This document shows, one piece after another, positions 1 through 10,403 of a DNA stretch of 64,000 bases; the stretch's first letter is position 1; each line of letters begins with the position of its first letter. This stretch comes from Pogostemon cablin (taxonomy: Eukaryota; Streptophyta; Magnoliopsida; Lamiales; Lamiaceae). The notes below the pieces were generated by a model. The model saw only the letters and a list, made by a program, of their open reading frames with translations. It made no database searches and was not told where the DNA came from. The stretch spans positions 28,654,465 through 28,718,464 of the forward strand of contig CM042985.1 in NCBI GenBank assembly GCA_023678885.1, in the 5' to 3' direction. The position numbers were made by a program, and so were the translations under genes.

Positions 1-870
1 CTCATGGGCTAATTTCCTATACATTTCTAGGGTTTGATGGATTGATTTAATTGATTTGGGGATTTAGACCAAAGATTGGAATTTTATGCAGTTGATCTTT
101 TGATTTTACTTATTTTATTCAGACATGCTTTTCTGCTTCGTAACGTCTTCAAAATATTTTCATGACATCCGCTATAATGCTTGAATTATTGTGTTAGCTT
201 GTGTGCGTTCATGATTGGTATTGTCTATCTGTTAGGGATTAGAGTAGCTTCGCTATAAGCACTTTAATTTCATGAACTGGTGAATCAAGTACTTGATTAG
301 TTTAGTGGAACAATGCAATTAGACAATCAAGTAGGAAGTAAATAGAACCTTGTAGTAATTTCAGAAAATATCTTGTTAGTCGAACTTGCCATCCGGAGGT
401 ATTGTTGTTCGCTGGGTTAGTATCTAGGAATAAGGCTTTGTAATATTTGCGCACCTTAGGATTTAAACCAGATTAGACTGTTAGCTTTGAATCAGATCAT
501 ATCTGGTGGGTTAACAGGGTTAAGTGGTGTATTTTCAGTGAAACTGCGTGAATAAACAATTGAAGGTCTAGAAACCCGAATTAATTGGTTAATACCTGAT
601 ACCTTAGAGCTGTTCGTTATCTCTTGATTAAAACTTGATTTTATTTATATTGCTTTTAATAATTCAGTTATTTAATATTTCAGTAATTTAGATAATTACT
701 TCACTACAAACACTTGAAATTTTGGTTACTTAACTCTGATTAATTAGTAATTCAAAGTAAAATAAATAATTAATTATCTCAGTGGGATCGATAATTTAAT
801 TTGGGTGCTTGCTGCTACAATTGATATCCTTACACTTGAGGATTAAATTATAGTGCGCAGAAAAAGGCCT
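1..870 (+). repeat. 3' part of a Ty3/gypsy (Athila/Tat-type) LTR
   Basis: Bases 1-410 match 20240-20640, which is the body of another LTR relic. Shared blocks are the TCTAGGGTTTGATGG motif and TCTTGTTAGTCGAA followed by CCATCCGGAGGTAT. The end of the segment (CAGTGGGATCGATA, then CTACAATTGATATCC and CACTTGAGGATTAAA) resembles the 3' end of Athila/Tat LTRs. The left end is cut by the window edge, and no primer-binding site follows. This is a relic. The lineage is inferred from LTR style only. Confidence 0.55.
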
Positions 871-879
871 AACAAAAAT

Positions 880-1400
880 TCAAAAGTATAATAATTTTTT
901 TAAGGAGAACGATTGAACCTGCATACATGATCACATAAAAGTATAAAAAAACAAAACAAATTAGAGTATATTATGAATAATATAAAAGTAAAATCTGTAA
1001 AAGAGAAGAAAAAAAAAGAGGGATAGAGTAAAAATTTGATTAGGTAATGAAAAAATTTATATGACATGATTTTAAAAAATCAACGATTATGATTGAAAAT
1101 AAATATTTATAGAGATTATTATAATAAAAATAAAATTGATATATTAATTGAAATTAAGCATATATATTGATTTAAGATTAATCAAATTTGAAAAATTATT
1201 TCCTATATTTATCAATTTATAATATGCAATAAAAATTTAAAATTTAAATAATGAAATTCATTATTATTAGTATAATAATAATCTATTAAAAGCATTAATT
1301 GAATGGTTAAGATTAAATTGAATTATTTCTAAATAAAGTAAAATTGAAAAAAAAATTGAAAACAAAAGTGAAAATTCAGGTTTGCTTTTATATATGTATA
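880..1400. repeat. A-rich interspersed repeat
   Basis: The block around AAGGAGAACGATTGAACCTGC, followed by long A-rich runs and AAAGAGAAGAAAAA, recurs at 13920-14060 (AAGGAGAATGGTTGAACCTAC). No coding potential is visible. From about 1090 the DNA becomes AT-rich spacer. Confidence 0.4.
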
Positions 1401-1700
1401 GATAGATTACTTAATTATTTTCTAATTTGAAAAAGTTATAATTACAATTATTTAATTTAATTATTTTAATGGGTGGTTGAAATTTGTTTGAGAAATAGAT
1501 TCCCAAAATTGGATTTATTTTTTTTGTTTAGATTTGTTTTGAAAAATAGATGGCTACAATTGGATTTATATTTATTATTATTAATTTTTTAATGAATAAT
1601 ATCTTATTTTCTAATTTTAAAAAACTATTATTATAATTATTTAAATATTTTAATGGGTGCCCGACTTAAAAATACTTAAATTCGGGCGGTTTAGCGCCTG
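1400..1700. repeat. AT-rich monomers related to the tandem repeat array
   Basis: This stretch holds repeats of a phrase built on TTATAATTATTTAAT, TTTTAATGGGTGG and GAGAAATAGAT. The same phrase makes up much of 42660-43330 and separates the promoter-like blocks of the following array. It is non-coding. Confidence 0.45.
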
Positions 1701-3695
1701 AATCACATATTATAGGAAGAACTTTAACTTAAGCAGGCTTAAATTCGGACAGTTTAGCACCTGAATCCCATATTATAGGTCGTACTTAAGCATGCTTAAA
1801 TTCGGGCAGTTTAGCACCTGAACCCCAGATTATAGGCCGTCCAATTTTTTTACTGTAGGATGCTTAATCCGGATGGTTTAGAACCAAATTATAGGCCGTT
1901 CAAAATTTTAACTGTAAAACGCTTGATCCGGGCGGTATAGAACCTGAATCCCAAATGTATTTCGTTCTTAAGTTCATTCTCGTTGAAGAATTCGAAGAAA
2001 TTTTTTGAAGTCTTTGATCTTCTTAGAGAATCGTTCTCAGTGTGTTTAAAATGAATGTATGATGGCTCGTTATATAGGTGAATGGTGAGGAAGCCCCATA
2101 TATAACTCTCAATTTGATTGGTCAATGGATTATTTGACCCAATTCTGCAGGTTTAGCCTTTTCCATCCATGCAATTTGATTGGTCTATTTAATATTATTA
2201 ATTATTTAATAAATAAAATTTTAGTATTTTTTAATTTGAAAATGTCATAATTATAATTATTTAATGGCTAAATATAGTGTGCACCTACATACAAATATAA
2301 ACAAAAACATATACAATTATGAGTAAAAATGTATACAATTTAATTGTTAGTTTTTTAATAAAAATTTGAGTGTAAAAAAATATACAATTATTAAAATACA
2401 TGTATACACTATTGAATAAAAAGTTATACGCATATGAATGTTAGTTTTTTTAATGAAAAACTTAGTGTGAAAAAAGTATACAATTATTAAAAAACACGTA
2501 TACAAAAGAGAATAGCATGTATACAAAATAGAATAAAAGGTTATACACATATGGGTGCAAGGGTGTACCTGGGTGCACCAAATATACACTCTTATTTAAT
2601 TATTTTAATGGGTGGCTAATATTTATTTTAGATACTAATTTATTTCCTAATTTGAAAATGTCATAATTTTAATTATTTTAATTAGTGGCTGAGATTTGTT
2701 TTAAAAATAGATGGTCAAGATTTGATATGAATCCCAAATTATAGGCCGTACTTAAGCTGGCTAAAATTTGGGCAGTTTAGCACCTGAATCCCAGATTATA
2801 GGCCGTTCAAATTTTTTATTGTAGAACGCTTAATCCAATTATAGGCCGTTCAAATTTTTTACTGTAGAACGCTTGATCTGGGCGGTTTAGAACCTGAATC
2901 CCAAATGTATTCCATTCTTGAGTTGATTATCGTTGAAGAATTCGAAGAATATTTTTGAAGTCTTTAATCTTCTTAGAGAATTGTTCTCGGTGTATTTGAA
3001 ATGAATGTAGGATGCTCCTTATATAGGTAAAGGGTGAGGAAGCCCCATAAATAACTCACATCAATGGATTATTTAATCAAATTCTACCGGCTTGGGCCTT
3101 TGTATCCCTCCAATTTGATTGGTCGATATAATATTATTAATTAATTTTTTTAATAAAAAAAATCTTAATATTTCCTAATTTGAAAATGTTATAATTATAA
3201 TTATTTAATTATTTTAATGTGTTGCTAAATTTTATTATTATTTCCTGATTTGAAAATGTAAAAATAGATAGTCAAGATTTGATGTGAATCCCAGATTATA
3301 GGCCGCACTTAAGCAGGCTTAAATTTGGGCAGTTTAGCACCTGAATTCCAGATAATATGCCGTTCAAATTTTTTACAGTAGAACGCTAAATCCGGACGAT
3401 TTAGAACCAGATTATAGGCCATTTAAAATTTTAACTGTAGAACGCTTGATCCAGGCGATTTAGAACTTGAATCTCAAATGTATTCCGTTCTTGAGTTGAT
3501 TCTCGTTGAAGAATTCAAAAAATAGTTCTGAAGTCTTTGATCTTCTTAGAGAATTGTTCTCGATATGTTTGAAATGAATGTAGGAGGGCTCCTTACATAG
3601 GTGAAGGGTGAGGAAGCTCCATATATAATTCGCAATTTGATTAGTCAATGGATTATTTGACTCAATTCTGGGTGCTTGGGCTTTTTCATCCTTGC
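1700..3695 (-). repeat. Three-unit tandem repeat with conserved TATA-like module
   Basis: Three related units of roughly 575-650 bp are visible, with equivalent points near 1957, 2905 and 3479. The first is stretched by the insertion at 2266-2591. Each unit holds TTTAGCACCTGAATCCCAG and TTATAGGCCGTTC phrases, then a conserved block. On the minus strand that block reads CACC, TATATAAGGAGC and CATTCATTT in order. TATA-like positions are 2071-2076, 3020-3025 and 3594-3599 (degenerate in the third). A fourth copy lies at 43800-43920. No convincing protein is shared, since the middle copy breaks the frame of the similar ORFs in copies 1 and 3. The block may be the U3/R of a small retroelement or a pararetrovirus-like leader; identity is not established. 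Confidence 0.6.
2266..2591. mobile_element. Non-autonomous MULE-like MITE, 326 bp
   Basis: The 9-bp direct repeat TTATTTAAT flanks it exactly (2257-2265 and 2592-2600). The ends form imperfect inverted repeats converging on GTGCACC. The interior is AT-rich with repeated TATACAATTA and GTATACA words and no coding capacity. It sits in the first unit of the tandem array, so it is younger than the array. The 9-bp TSD suggests Mutator-like mobilisation. Confidence 0.65.
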
Positions 3696-3703
3696 AATTT
3701 GAT

Positions 3704-3949
3704 GGGTAAGTCTTGCGTGAGACCATTTTTTACTTTTTAAAATAGTTATCACTTTCGCTATAAATTGTTATCACTTTCGCTATAAAATGTTATCACTTTT
3801 TATTTACACTATAAATTGTTCATGAAAGAACATTATCACTTTTCATTAATTTATTATCACTTTCCTTTATAAAAGTTATCACTTTTTTGCCATCTCACGT
3901 CACTCCCACGTAAGCCCTTACGTGAGACGGTCTCACACAAGTCTTTGTC
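3704..3949. mobile_element. MULE-like MITE, 246 bp, GGGTAAGTCTTGCGTGAG ends
   Basis: It is flanked by a perfect 9-bp TSD CAATTTGAT (3695-3703 and 3950-3958). The terminal inverted repeats share the core AGTCTTG(C/T)GTGAGACC. The interior is an array of TTATCACTTT words. It has no coding capacity. It is the sister of the copy at 4021-4279. Confidence 0.8.
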
Positions 3950-4020
3950 CAATTTGATTAGTCTATTTAATATTATTAATTTTTAATAAATAAAATATTA
4001 GTATTTCCTAATTTGAAAAT

Positions 4021-4279
4021 GGGTAGGTCTTGCGTGAGACCGTATCGCGTGAGACCATTTCTCACTTTTTAAAAAGTTATCACTTTCGCTATTAATCGTT
4101 ATCACTTTCGCTATAAAATGTTATCACTTTTTATTTACACTATAAACTGTTCATGAAAGAACATTATCACTTTTATAAATTTATTATCACTTTCCTTCAT
4201 ACAAGTTATCACTTTCTGGCCGTCTCACGTCACTTTCACATAAGTTCTTACGTGAGACGGTCTCACACAAGTCTTTTCC
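4021..4279. mobile_element. MULE-like MITE, 259 bp, sister of 3704-3949
   Basis: It carries the same terminal inverted repeats and TTATCACTTT-rich interior as its neighbour. The perfect 9-bp TSD TTTGAAAAT lies at 4012-4020 and 4280-4288. An extra GTGAGACC block is present near the left end. The right TSD overlaps the TSD of the next element (4281-4289), so the second insertion landed in the target duplication of the first or the reverse. Confidence 0.8.
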
Positions 4280-4289
4280 TTTGAAAATA

Positions 4290-5258
4290 GGGGGCGGCTA
4301 TTTGCACCCCGAGTTTACTAATCGAACCCCTTTAATATATAAATCTATAATATATTAATGTGAGAAGACGTAAATACCCTATATAAATAATAAATTAAAA
4401 TCAGCTAAATGCACCCCAATCTGATGAGAGAATTTTATAAAATTCTTAATTTAATTTTCTGAATCTTCAACAACCCTTTCAATAGAATTCTTCAGTCATC
4501 ACTCAAATCGTTTCCTGCACTTCCACTTTTGTCACCGGATCTCCCAACCATAGCGGCGCAACGCTAATCTATATGTATTGTTAAAAAATTCGACTTTTAG
4601 GGTTTTTGTTTAGTTATTTGTTAATCCACGGCACCGGTTGATTGACTCGGTCTATCGTAATTAATACTAGTTATTGTCATGATTCTACTATTTTTGGTGT
4701 TATGGTCCGCCATAAGTGAAAGAATGCAACGGCGAAGAAGGAAGAGATTTTGAGGCTTCAAGCTGCTGACGTCTATAATTCTCCTTCAGAGCCGCCGCCG
4801 CAGATTGAGAATCAGTATAATCGTGATGTTTGTTATTCCCAACAAAAACTGGGAATAGGTGTTCCCAGTGCAAAGCTATAGTAAGAGTTGCGTGGGATTA
4901 GGATATGATTTAATTTGTTTTCTGTTAAATGTTTTTTTAAAATATTGTTTATTAATTTCTGATGGATGTTTATGGATGAATGCCTTCAGTCAGAAGTGCT
5001 TTATTCAATTGTATGAGATTTGAATGCTAATCATATCTATCGAATGAACCTTTTAATGAAAGGATTTGTTGAAGACTCAGAAAAGCAAAGAGTTTTAGAA
5101 AATTCTCTCTCGTCGAATAAGTGGGGTGCATTTAAAAATTTAATTGAAATATATTTAACAAGTATAAGGATATTTACGTTTTCTCACATTAATATAAATT
5201 AAATCTATATATTAAAGGGGTTCGTTTAGTGAAATCGGGAGTGCAAATAACCGCCCCC
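4290..5258. mobile_element. MULE with long terminal inverted repeats, 969 bp, possible Pack-MULE
   Basis: It starts GGGGGCGGCTATTTGCACC and ends with the near-inverse (GTGCAAATAACCGCCCCC). Similarity between the arms continues inward through the TTTACG / TCTCACATTAATAT blocks, so each arm is roughly 100 bp. The perfect 9-bp TSD TTGAAAATA lies at 4281-4289 and 5259-5267. The less AT-rich centre (about 4440-4880), with CCGCCGCCGCAG and CACCGGATCTCCC, looks like captured genic DNA, but no known protein was recognised. Relatives lie at 41950 and 44927. Confidence 0.8.
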
Positions 5259-5436
5259 TTGAAAATATCATAATTATAATTATTTAATTATTTTAATAGT
5301 TGACTAAAATTTGTTTTAGATATTAAATTATTTCCTAATTTGAAAATGTCATAATTATAATTATTTAATTATTTTAACGAGCAATATTTGTTTTAAAAAT
5401 AGATAGTCAACATTTGATTTATTCTGCTATTATTTA

Positions 5437-5719
5437 CTCCATCCGTCCCACATTTATCTTCATATTTTCCGTTTTCGTCCATCCCACATTTATCTTCACC
5501 ATTCAAAAAATGAAACTTCACATTAACCAATAACTTCAAAAGTTACCTTAATTTCAAAAATATGACTCACCCCTAACACACATAACATACTTTATAATTT
5601 GTTTATTACTAAAAAATACCACAATACCCTTCAAAAGTCAATAAAGTTGGTCAAAAAATAACTTTTCTTAAACTCCGTGTCTACAGTAACTGTGAAGACA
5701 AATATGGGACGGAGGGAGT
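5437..5719. mobile_element. Stowaway-type MITE (Tc1/mariner), 283 bp
   Basis: Its ends are CTCCATCCGTCCCACATTT and TGGGACGGAGGGAG. They are inverted repeats of the classic plant Stowaway type, flanked by TA (5435-5436 and 5720-5721). A second copy of the terminal phrase, CATCCCACATTTATCTTCA, lies just inside the left end. No coding capacity. Confidence 0.85.
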
Positions 5720-5769
5720 ATATATTAATATTTTCCTAAAAATATGAATGTTTTTTCTTTTACATTAAC

Positions 5770-6840
5770 TCTTGGAAATGCTTTAACTCTAAAATCTAAT
5801 TTCAGTCTCATATAACTTTGCTTAGATAATTTATTGGGTACTCTTACTTCTCATTTTCAACTACCAAGATTGAAATTCAATTTAGCCCTTCTGGGGGAAA
5901 TAAGAGCACATCTATGAGCATATACAACTGATTCATGAGATTCCATTCAAAATACACACTATGTAATCTGTGTCAGATTACATATTATAGTTTGACATTG
6001 GTCTGTTGCTTCACACTCTGTTTTGTGGACAAGGGCATGTCCACCTAAGTTAGACATTAGATTGAGAGAGTAACTGCAAAAAACTAAACATAATGCGAAA
6101 ACACACTCATCTATCCTCTTATTATACTTCCTACCTCTTATTATACTTTCTACCAAACGAGCTGTTAGAGGATTCGACATGTATCAATCCTAGTGCAAAA
6201 TTTGAGAGGCGCTCATTTCTGTTAGGTGTGTGCGTGGTAGTAACAGACAGGAAGGCAGATTTTGATAGGTGAAATTATTATTCCTTATTCATGTCTACTT
6301 GATAGTGAGACCATTTGCTTAAAATGGTCGCAAGAAAGTGCTTAAATACGTTGTTTTTTCTACTAAATGATTATGCATATCATATCTTTACTGCTTAGAT
6401 AATTTGTTGGTTACTCCTACTTCTCATTTTCAGCTACCAAGATTAAAATTCAATTTAACCCTTCAATTAGCACATCTATGAGCATATAAAAGTGATTCAT
6501 GAGATTCCATTCAAAATACACAATGACAGATTATAGTTTTAACATTTCATTCTCTGTTTTGGGTGCATGTATAACTAATAAGCAAGTTAAGACATTAAGC
6601 ACAAGACATGGACCATCCTCTAAAATCTAACAAAGCCCTTCCACAATACTCCACCAGAAAGAAAAGCATAGTCACACATTAAACATCAAAAACCAGCAAA
6701 CAAATAAAGCCCTTGCACAAAATTAAGAAGTTACTGGCAAAAACAAAACATAATAGGAAAACACATGGGAGTAATATTATAGAAAGAAAAAACATCTCAA
6801 ACTAAAAACAATCAACAGAAACAATCCATGACTTAACAGT
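5770..6840. other. 3' flank of gene copy 1 with internal duplication
   Basis: This non-coding DNA follows the minus-strand gene. A block at about 5815-6010 (TTCTCATTTTCAACTACCAAG to the TTATAGTTT region) is repeated at about 6390-6545. The same sequence lies downstream of gene copy 2 (15230-15770) and, inverted, downstream of gene copy 4 (49085-50045). It belongs to the segmental duplication rather than to a transposon. Confidence 0.6.
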
Positions 6841-8345
6841 AAACAACATCTCTTCCATAGAATGGCTAAACTGAAAACAATCCTTGACTTTTTACTAAAC
6901 GAGGGCGAACATCAAAGGTAAAACACCGAGAACGGACGACAGTCGTGTCGTGATTGTCCAAATCAGAGCGACAAACATCAATTAATATCCGAGCATTGCC
7001 ATCTTGAAGCATCTGAACTTGCGAAACCAACGTACAGCAAGTTGAGTCGACCAGATCAACGAGGAGGATGTTAGGAAGTGGATTTGGATCATACTCATTT
7101 TGAACAGAGCGATCCAAAGATGAGAGTGGCCACTCAACAATAGCTTTCTCATCCCATTTCCATTTTGATGATAATTGACCCCCTCTAAGATCCCGTTTAA
7201 GATCCCACAACAACCCAGGACTCAAAATATACTGATCCTTTACCACCACGAAATTACCAAAGAAGGAATGGAAATATGGAATTTCAACACGCTCCCACAC
7301 CAGGTTCGTCAGTTTAAAATCCATGAAATACACCCCAAACTCTGTGTTAATAATAAGGCAAGAATCTCCTAACAAGCTGAATGAAAACAACCGGTTGGTG
7401 GAACGGGAACCGGGAATATTGGCGGGTAATATAGGTAATTTTTCCCACGAGTCTTTAGAGATATCATACAACTCAGTATCACAAACAGGAGTTAGCTCAG
7501 GCTCAGTCATCCACGAGTCGTCTTTAGAGATATCATAAGGATCACAAATAGGAGCAAGCTCAGTCGTACTCTTATACCATTCAGTAGTGTTACGCATTAT
7601 AGAGGATATAACTAAAATTTTAGTACCAGAAGGAGTTGAGATGGGGATAGGGATAGGATCGTACTTGGGGAGATGCATATCACTCACTCTATCAACTTCT
7701 TCTATATGCATTGAGTAATCCTCTTTCGGCGTAGATGAGAGATGTAATTTCCACACCGCTCTTCTTGCCTCTGTCGACACAATATCAGACAAGTCAGTTA
7801 GTCCCTCAAATACATAAAGGGTGGAATCGCAAACGCACATCTGCGATGTCCTAACATCTTCCCCCATCCCATAAATTCGGATCTCCGGAACAATTTTGGG
7901 GTATTCATCTTTATCACCGCGGTCCCCGTCAGCCCCTAAATCCAGCACGAAAATTTGAAATTCCGTATAATTTCCGCTCTTCGCACGGCAATAGAAGCCA
8001 ATTTTTTCCGGATCTAATAACTTCGATGATCGTTGCCTTCTGACATGCTCTGCTTCCGATGATGATGGAGATCCTGGTCGTTTCTCCATGGTGTGTGAAA
8101 ACTACGATTTGAGAGGAGAAGAGAAGATACAAGTGATGGAGAATAAACCTAGGGTTTACTTCTACGCAATTTTTAACCCCTACTAATTACATGACACCTG
8201 CAATATAAAAAAGGCCCATCGAATTTAGACCGACTCATCGCAGCCCAATTTCAAGTTAAAAGCCCATTTAAAATTACCAATTACCAAATTCAAACAACTA
8301 ACAGCATCTTCACTTAGTTGAGCCTAGTTAACGACAAGATTATGG
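6170..8345 (-). repeat. Segmental duplication unit carrying gene copy 1
   Basis: This segment, including 5' and 3' non-coding DNA, matches 47545-50045 in inverted orientation and, for the most part, 15220-17345 in direct orientation. Shared 5' flank words include AACAGCATCTTCACTTAGT and AGCCCAATTTCAAGTTAAA. The match to copy 4 ends near 6170/50045, at a TACATGTCGAATCC word. Duplication therefore involved genomic DNA rather than a processed mRNA. Confidence 0.7.
6866..8089 (-). CDS. Kelch-like protein, copy 1 (407 aa, C-terminus shortened)
   Basis: Single-exon reading frame of 407 codons. The start lies in the motif MEKRPGSPSSSEAEHVRRQR shared by all copies that retain the 5' end. A basic N-terminus is followed by segments with beta-propeller character (TLYVFEGL near residue 90; ELYDISKDSWEKLP near 200, which fits a kelch blade consensus). 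The phrase DISKD(D)SW occurs twice in tandem about 25 residues apart. Compared with copies 2 and 4, a GAG codon after GLFSV has become TAG, removing the last 11 residues (EPFYGRDVVYC in copy 2). No signal peptide or membrane segment is seen. No F-box was recognised. The function is unknown; the kelch-like call rests on motif appearance. Whether it is expressed cannot be judged. Confidence 0.7.
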   Translation of the reverse strand: MEKRPGSPSSSEAEHVRRQRSSKLLDPEKIGFYCRAKSGNYTEFQIFVLDLGADGDRGDKDEYPKIVPEIRIYGMGEDVRTSQMCVCDSTLYVFEGLTDLSDIVSTEARRAVWKLHLSSTPKEDYSMHIEEVDRVSDMHLPKYDPIPIPISTPSGTKILVISSIMRNTTEWYKSTTELAPICDPYDISKDDSWMTEPELTPVCDTELYDISKDSWEKLPILPANIPGSRSTNRLFSFSLLGDSCLIINTEFGVYFMDFKLTNLVWERVEIPYFHSFFGNFVVVKDQYILSPGLLWDLKRDLRGGQLSSKWKWDEKAIVEWPLSSLDRSVQNEYDPNPLPNILLVDLVDSTCCTLVSQVQMLQDGNARILIDVCRSDLDNHDTTVVRSRCFTFDVRPRLVKSQGLFSV

Positions 8346-8349
8346 TAAT

Positions 8350-8580
8350 GTATAAGTAGAGAGGTTATAACGGATTGATAGGGTGGTTTAGCCCGCAAAC
8401 CACCACAACCCACCCTTAGGGGACTTAAATGGGACGGGCCACTTGCGGTGTGGGTTGGACCACATGCGAGTTGGGTCATCGGTGGGTTGACTCGTGGGTC
8501 GGCCAACTTCTCTTTTTTTATTTTTTTTAATAAATTTTTTATGACGTCTCACATTTATTTTTTCACCCATCAATAATTAT
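8350..8580. repeat. Possible relic of a hAT subterminal region
   Basis: GC-rich interspersed words (TTTAGCCCGCAAACCACC, GGGTTGGACC, GGTGGGTTGACTCG) resemble the subterminal repeats of plant hAT elements. No paired end or TSD was found, so this is weak. Short reading frames here are by-products of the low complexity. Confidence 0.3.
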
Positions 8581-8612
8581 TTTAAACACTAATAATTTAT
8601 ATTAGAGTATAA

Positions 8613-8680
8613 ATTTTTTTGTGTGTCCACTACAATCATGGCATAGATTTTTTTGTGTGTCCACTACAATCATGGCATAG
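8613..8680. repeat. Perfect 34-bp tandem duplication
   Basis: Two adjacent identical 34-bp units (8613-8646 and 8647-8680) contain TGTGTCCACTACAATCATGG. Confidence 0.9.
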
Positions 8681-8688
8681 ATAATAAA

Positions 8689-8868
8689 GAAATTATGCAA
8701 TTAATTATAATCTCTCAAGGACAATGTATAGAAGCGATCACTAATTCCACCTAAACTCTCTCTCGAAATGAAGAGGATGAAATTATGCAATTAATTCTAA
8801 TCTCTCATGGACAAAGTATAGAAGCGATCACTAATTTCACCTAAACTCTATCTCGAGATGAAGAGGAT
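8689..8868. repeat. 90-bp tandem duplication, two units
   Basis: Units 8689-8778 and 8779-8868 both start GAAATTATGCAATTAATT and end GAAGAGGAT, with a few substitutions between them. Confidence 0.85.
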
Positions 8869-9396
8869 GTAGGCCTTTACAAAAGTCCCAAAATAGCACA
8901 TATGATCGATACCATAGCGAACACCTCCCACTAGGTACTAATTACTCTACGAGTTCCGTAATGAAGTACTAAATCATAGGCAATATTCCCTTTTAAGGTA
9001 CAATGAATTCACTAATGGTTTGGGTCTCCTCATTTAATCAATCAATCTCTCGATTAAGCTAATCAAATGTTCTATCAAAGGGTTCTAAATCTAGAAGGAT
9101 ATCTCTATCTCATTCTAAATTAATGCACATGAAGTGTATGATGAAATGATTCAATGAACTATTCTAAACACATTATTGATTTCTCAATCTAATCACATGT
9201 CCTTGACAATTAATCACATATCATCATATAAATCAAGCAATGAACATTCAATGATAGAAATAACACAAAGCTCATTCAAGATTAAAGTCAAATTGCATAA
9301 AAACTAAATTATCCAACATCAATCATGTAGCTAATCTCACATGGGTTCTAAATCTAGAAAGATATCTCTATCTCATTCTAAATTAATGCATAGAGC

Positions 9397-10029
9397 TAGG
9401 GGTGGGTATCAGACCGGGTTTCGGATCCGGGTACCCAAAATTTCGGGTTTTAAAATGCATTACCCGAACCCGAACCGGTATTTTGAGTACCCGATATTTC
9501 AGGTACCCGAAAAAATGGGTACTCGATCGGGTAACCTGAATTATTATTATTTTTTATATTTTTTATTATTTTTATTATTTCCTATAATTTCATGTGATAA
9601 AATTAGTATTACATTTTGTCATCCTTATACATATCACTCTCAACAAATTTAATACTATTATCCTAAAAAAAATTAATTAATAATAATATTATAATTAATA
9701 TAAGAATAACAATATTGTGTCAAATTATTTATTAAAATGTGATTTAATGAAATTTAAATATATTTTTAAGATGTGTTATACTATAAATTTAGTAAATTGT
9801 TGTATAAAACTCTTTGAAAAAAATATTAATTTCTTTATTATTTCATATAATATATGAATAAATGGAGATATTAGCATATATATTATATTATACTATAAAA
9901 TAAAAATAAAAAAATAACCGGGTAACCCGATCGAGTAATTCGGGTAATTTTTAAAACCCGATACCCAATCCGATAACTAGCAGCCGAGTTCGGGTAAATT
10001 CGAAACCCAAAAAAAAATGCCCACCCATA
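9397..10029. mobile_element. Inner hAT MITE, 633 bp, inserted 6 bp inside the outer hAT
   Basis: The ends TAGGGGTGGGT and GCCCACCCATA are inverted repeats. The TSD is 7 of 8 bases identical (CATAGAGC at 9389-9396, TATAGAGC at 10030-10037). Both subterminal regions are dense in CGGGTACCCG / CGGGTAACCCG words, probably the transposase-binding repeats of this family. The middle is AT-rich. Confidence 0.75.
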
Positions 10030-10284
10030 TATAGAGCCGAAAAAAATGGCCCGACCCGCCTTTAGCCCATTTCTTATGGGCTTTTTTTGCACGGTAATTA
10101 TATTTATATTTAATTTAATATTTAATTATAAATTATTTGTAATATTTGATTTATAAATTATATTTAAATAACTTAATATTATAAAAATAACTTTCTATTA
10201 TATTCTTCAAATTATATATAAATTTTATATTTTACTAGGATATTTTGATTATTATATGATAGAAATAAAGTTAAGGCGAAGAAA

Positions 10285-10291
<7 letters not shown>

Positions 10292-10350
<59 letters not shown>
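10292..10350. repeat. (AT)n microsatellite
   Basis: Uninterrupted alternating AT of about 59 bp, preceded by an A-tract, inside the outer hAT element. Confidence 0.95.
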
Positions 10351-10353
<3 letters not shown>

Positions 10354-10403
10354 ATATTGTTGAAATTTGTTAAAGTTGGATTCAAATTCCATTATATCAT
10401 AAT

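Larger units (their letters stand above)
8590..9390 (-). repeat. Decayed gypsy-type LTR, segment 1
   Basis: The order of features (evenly spaced TCTCTCGA, ACTAGGTACTAA, AATCACATG... and ATAAATCAAGCAATG phrases) parallels the better preserved LTR at 29144-30218. The right part of the same LTR continues at 11395-11734 and 13003-13610. It contains two local duplications listed separately. From about 9079 a unit of about 263 bp is duplicated (second copy starts 9342), and the second copy is split by the hAT at 9391-11394. Confidence 0.5.

Noticed and set aside
1889..2125. Minus-strand open frame similar in protein to one at 3460-3726
   Set aside because: Similarity follows from the DNA-level tandem repeat. 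The middle copy breaks the frame and composition is not gene-like.
2071..3025. Integrated pararetrovirus
   Set aside because: Only a TATA and leader-like layout is seen. No movement, coat or polymerase coding region is present nearby.
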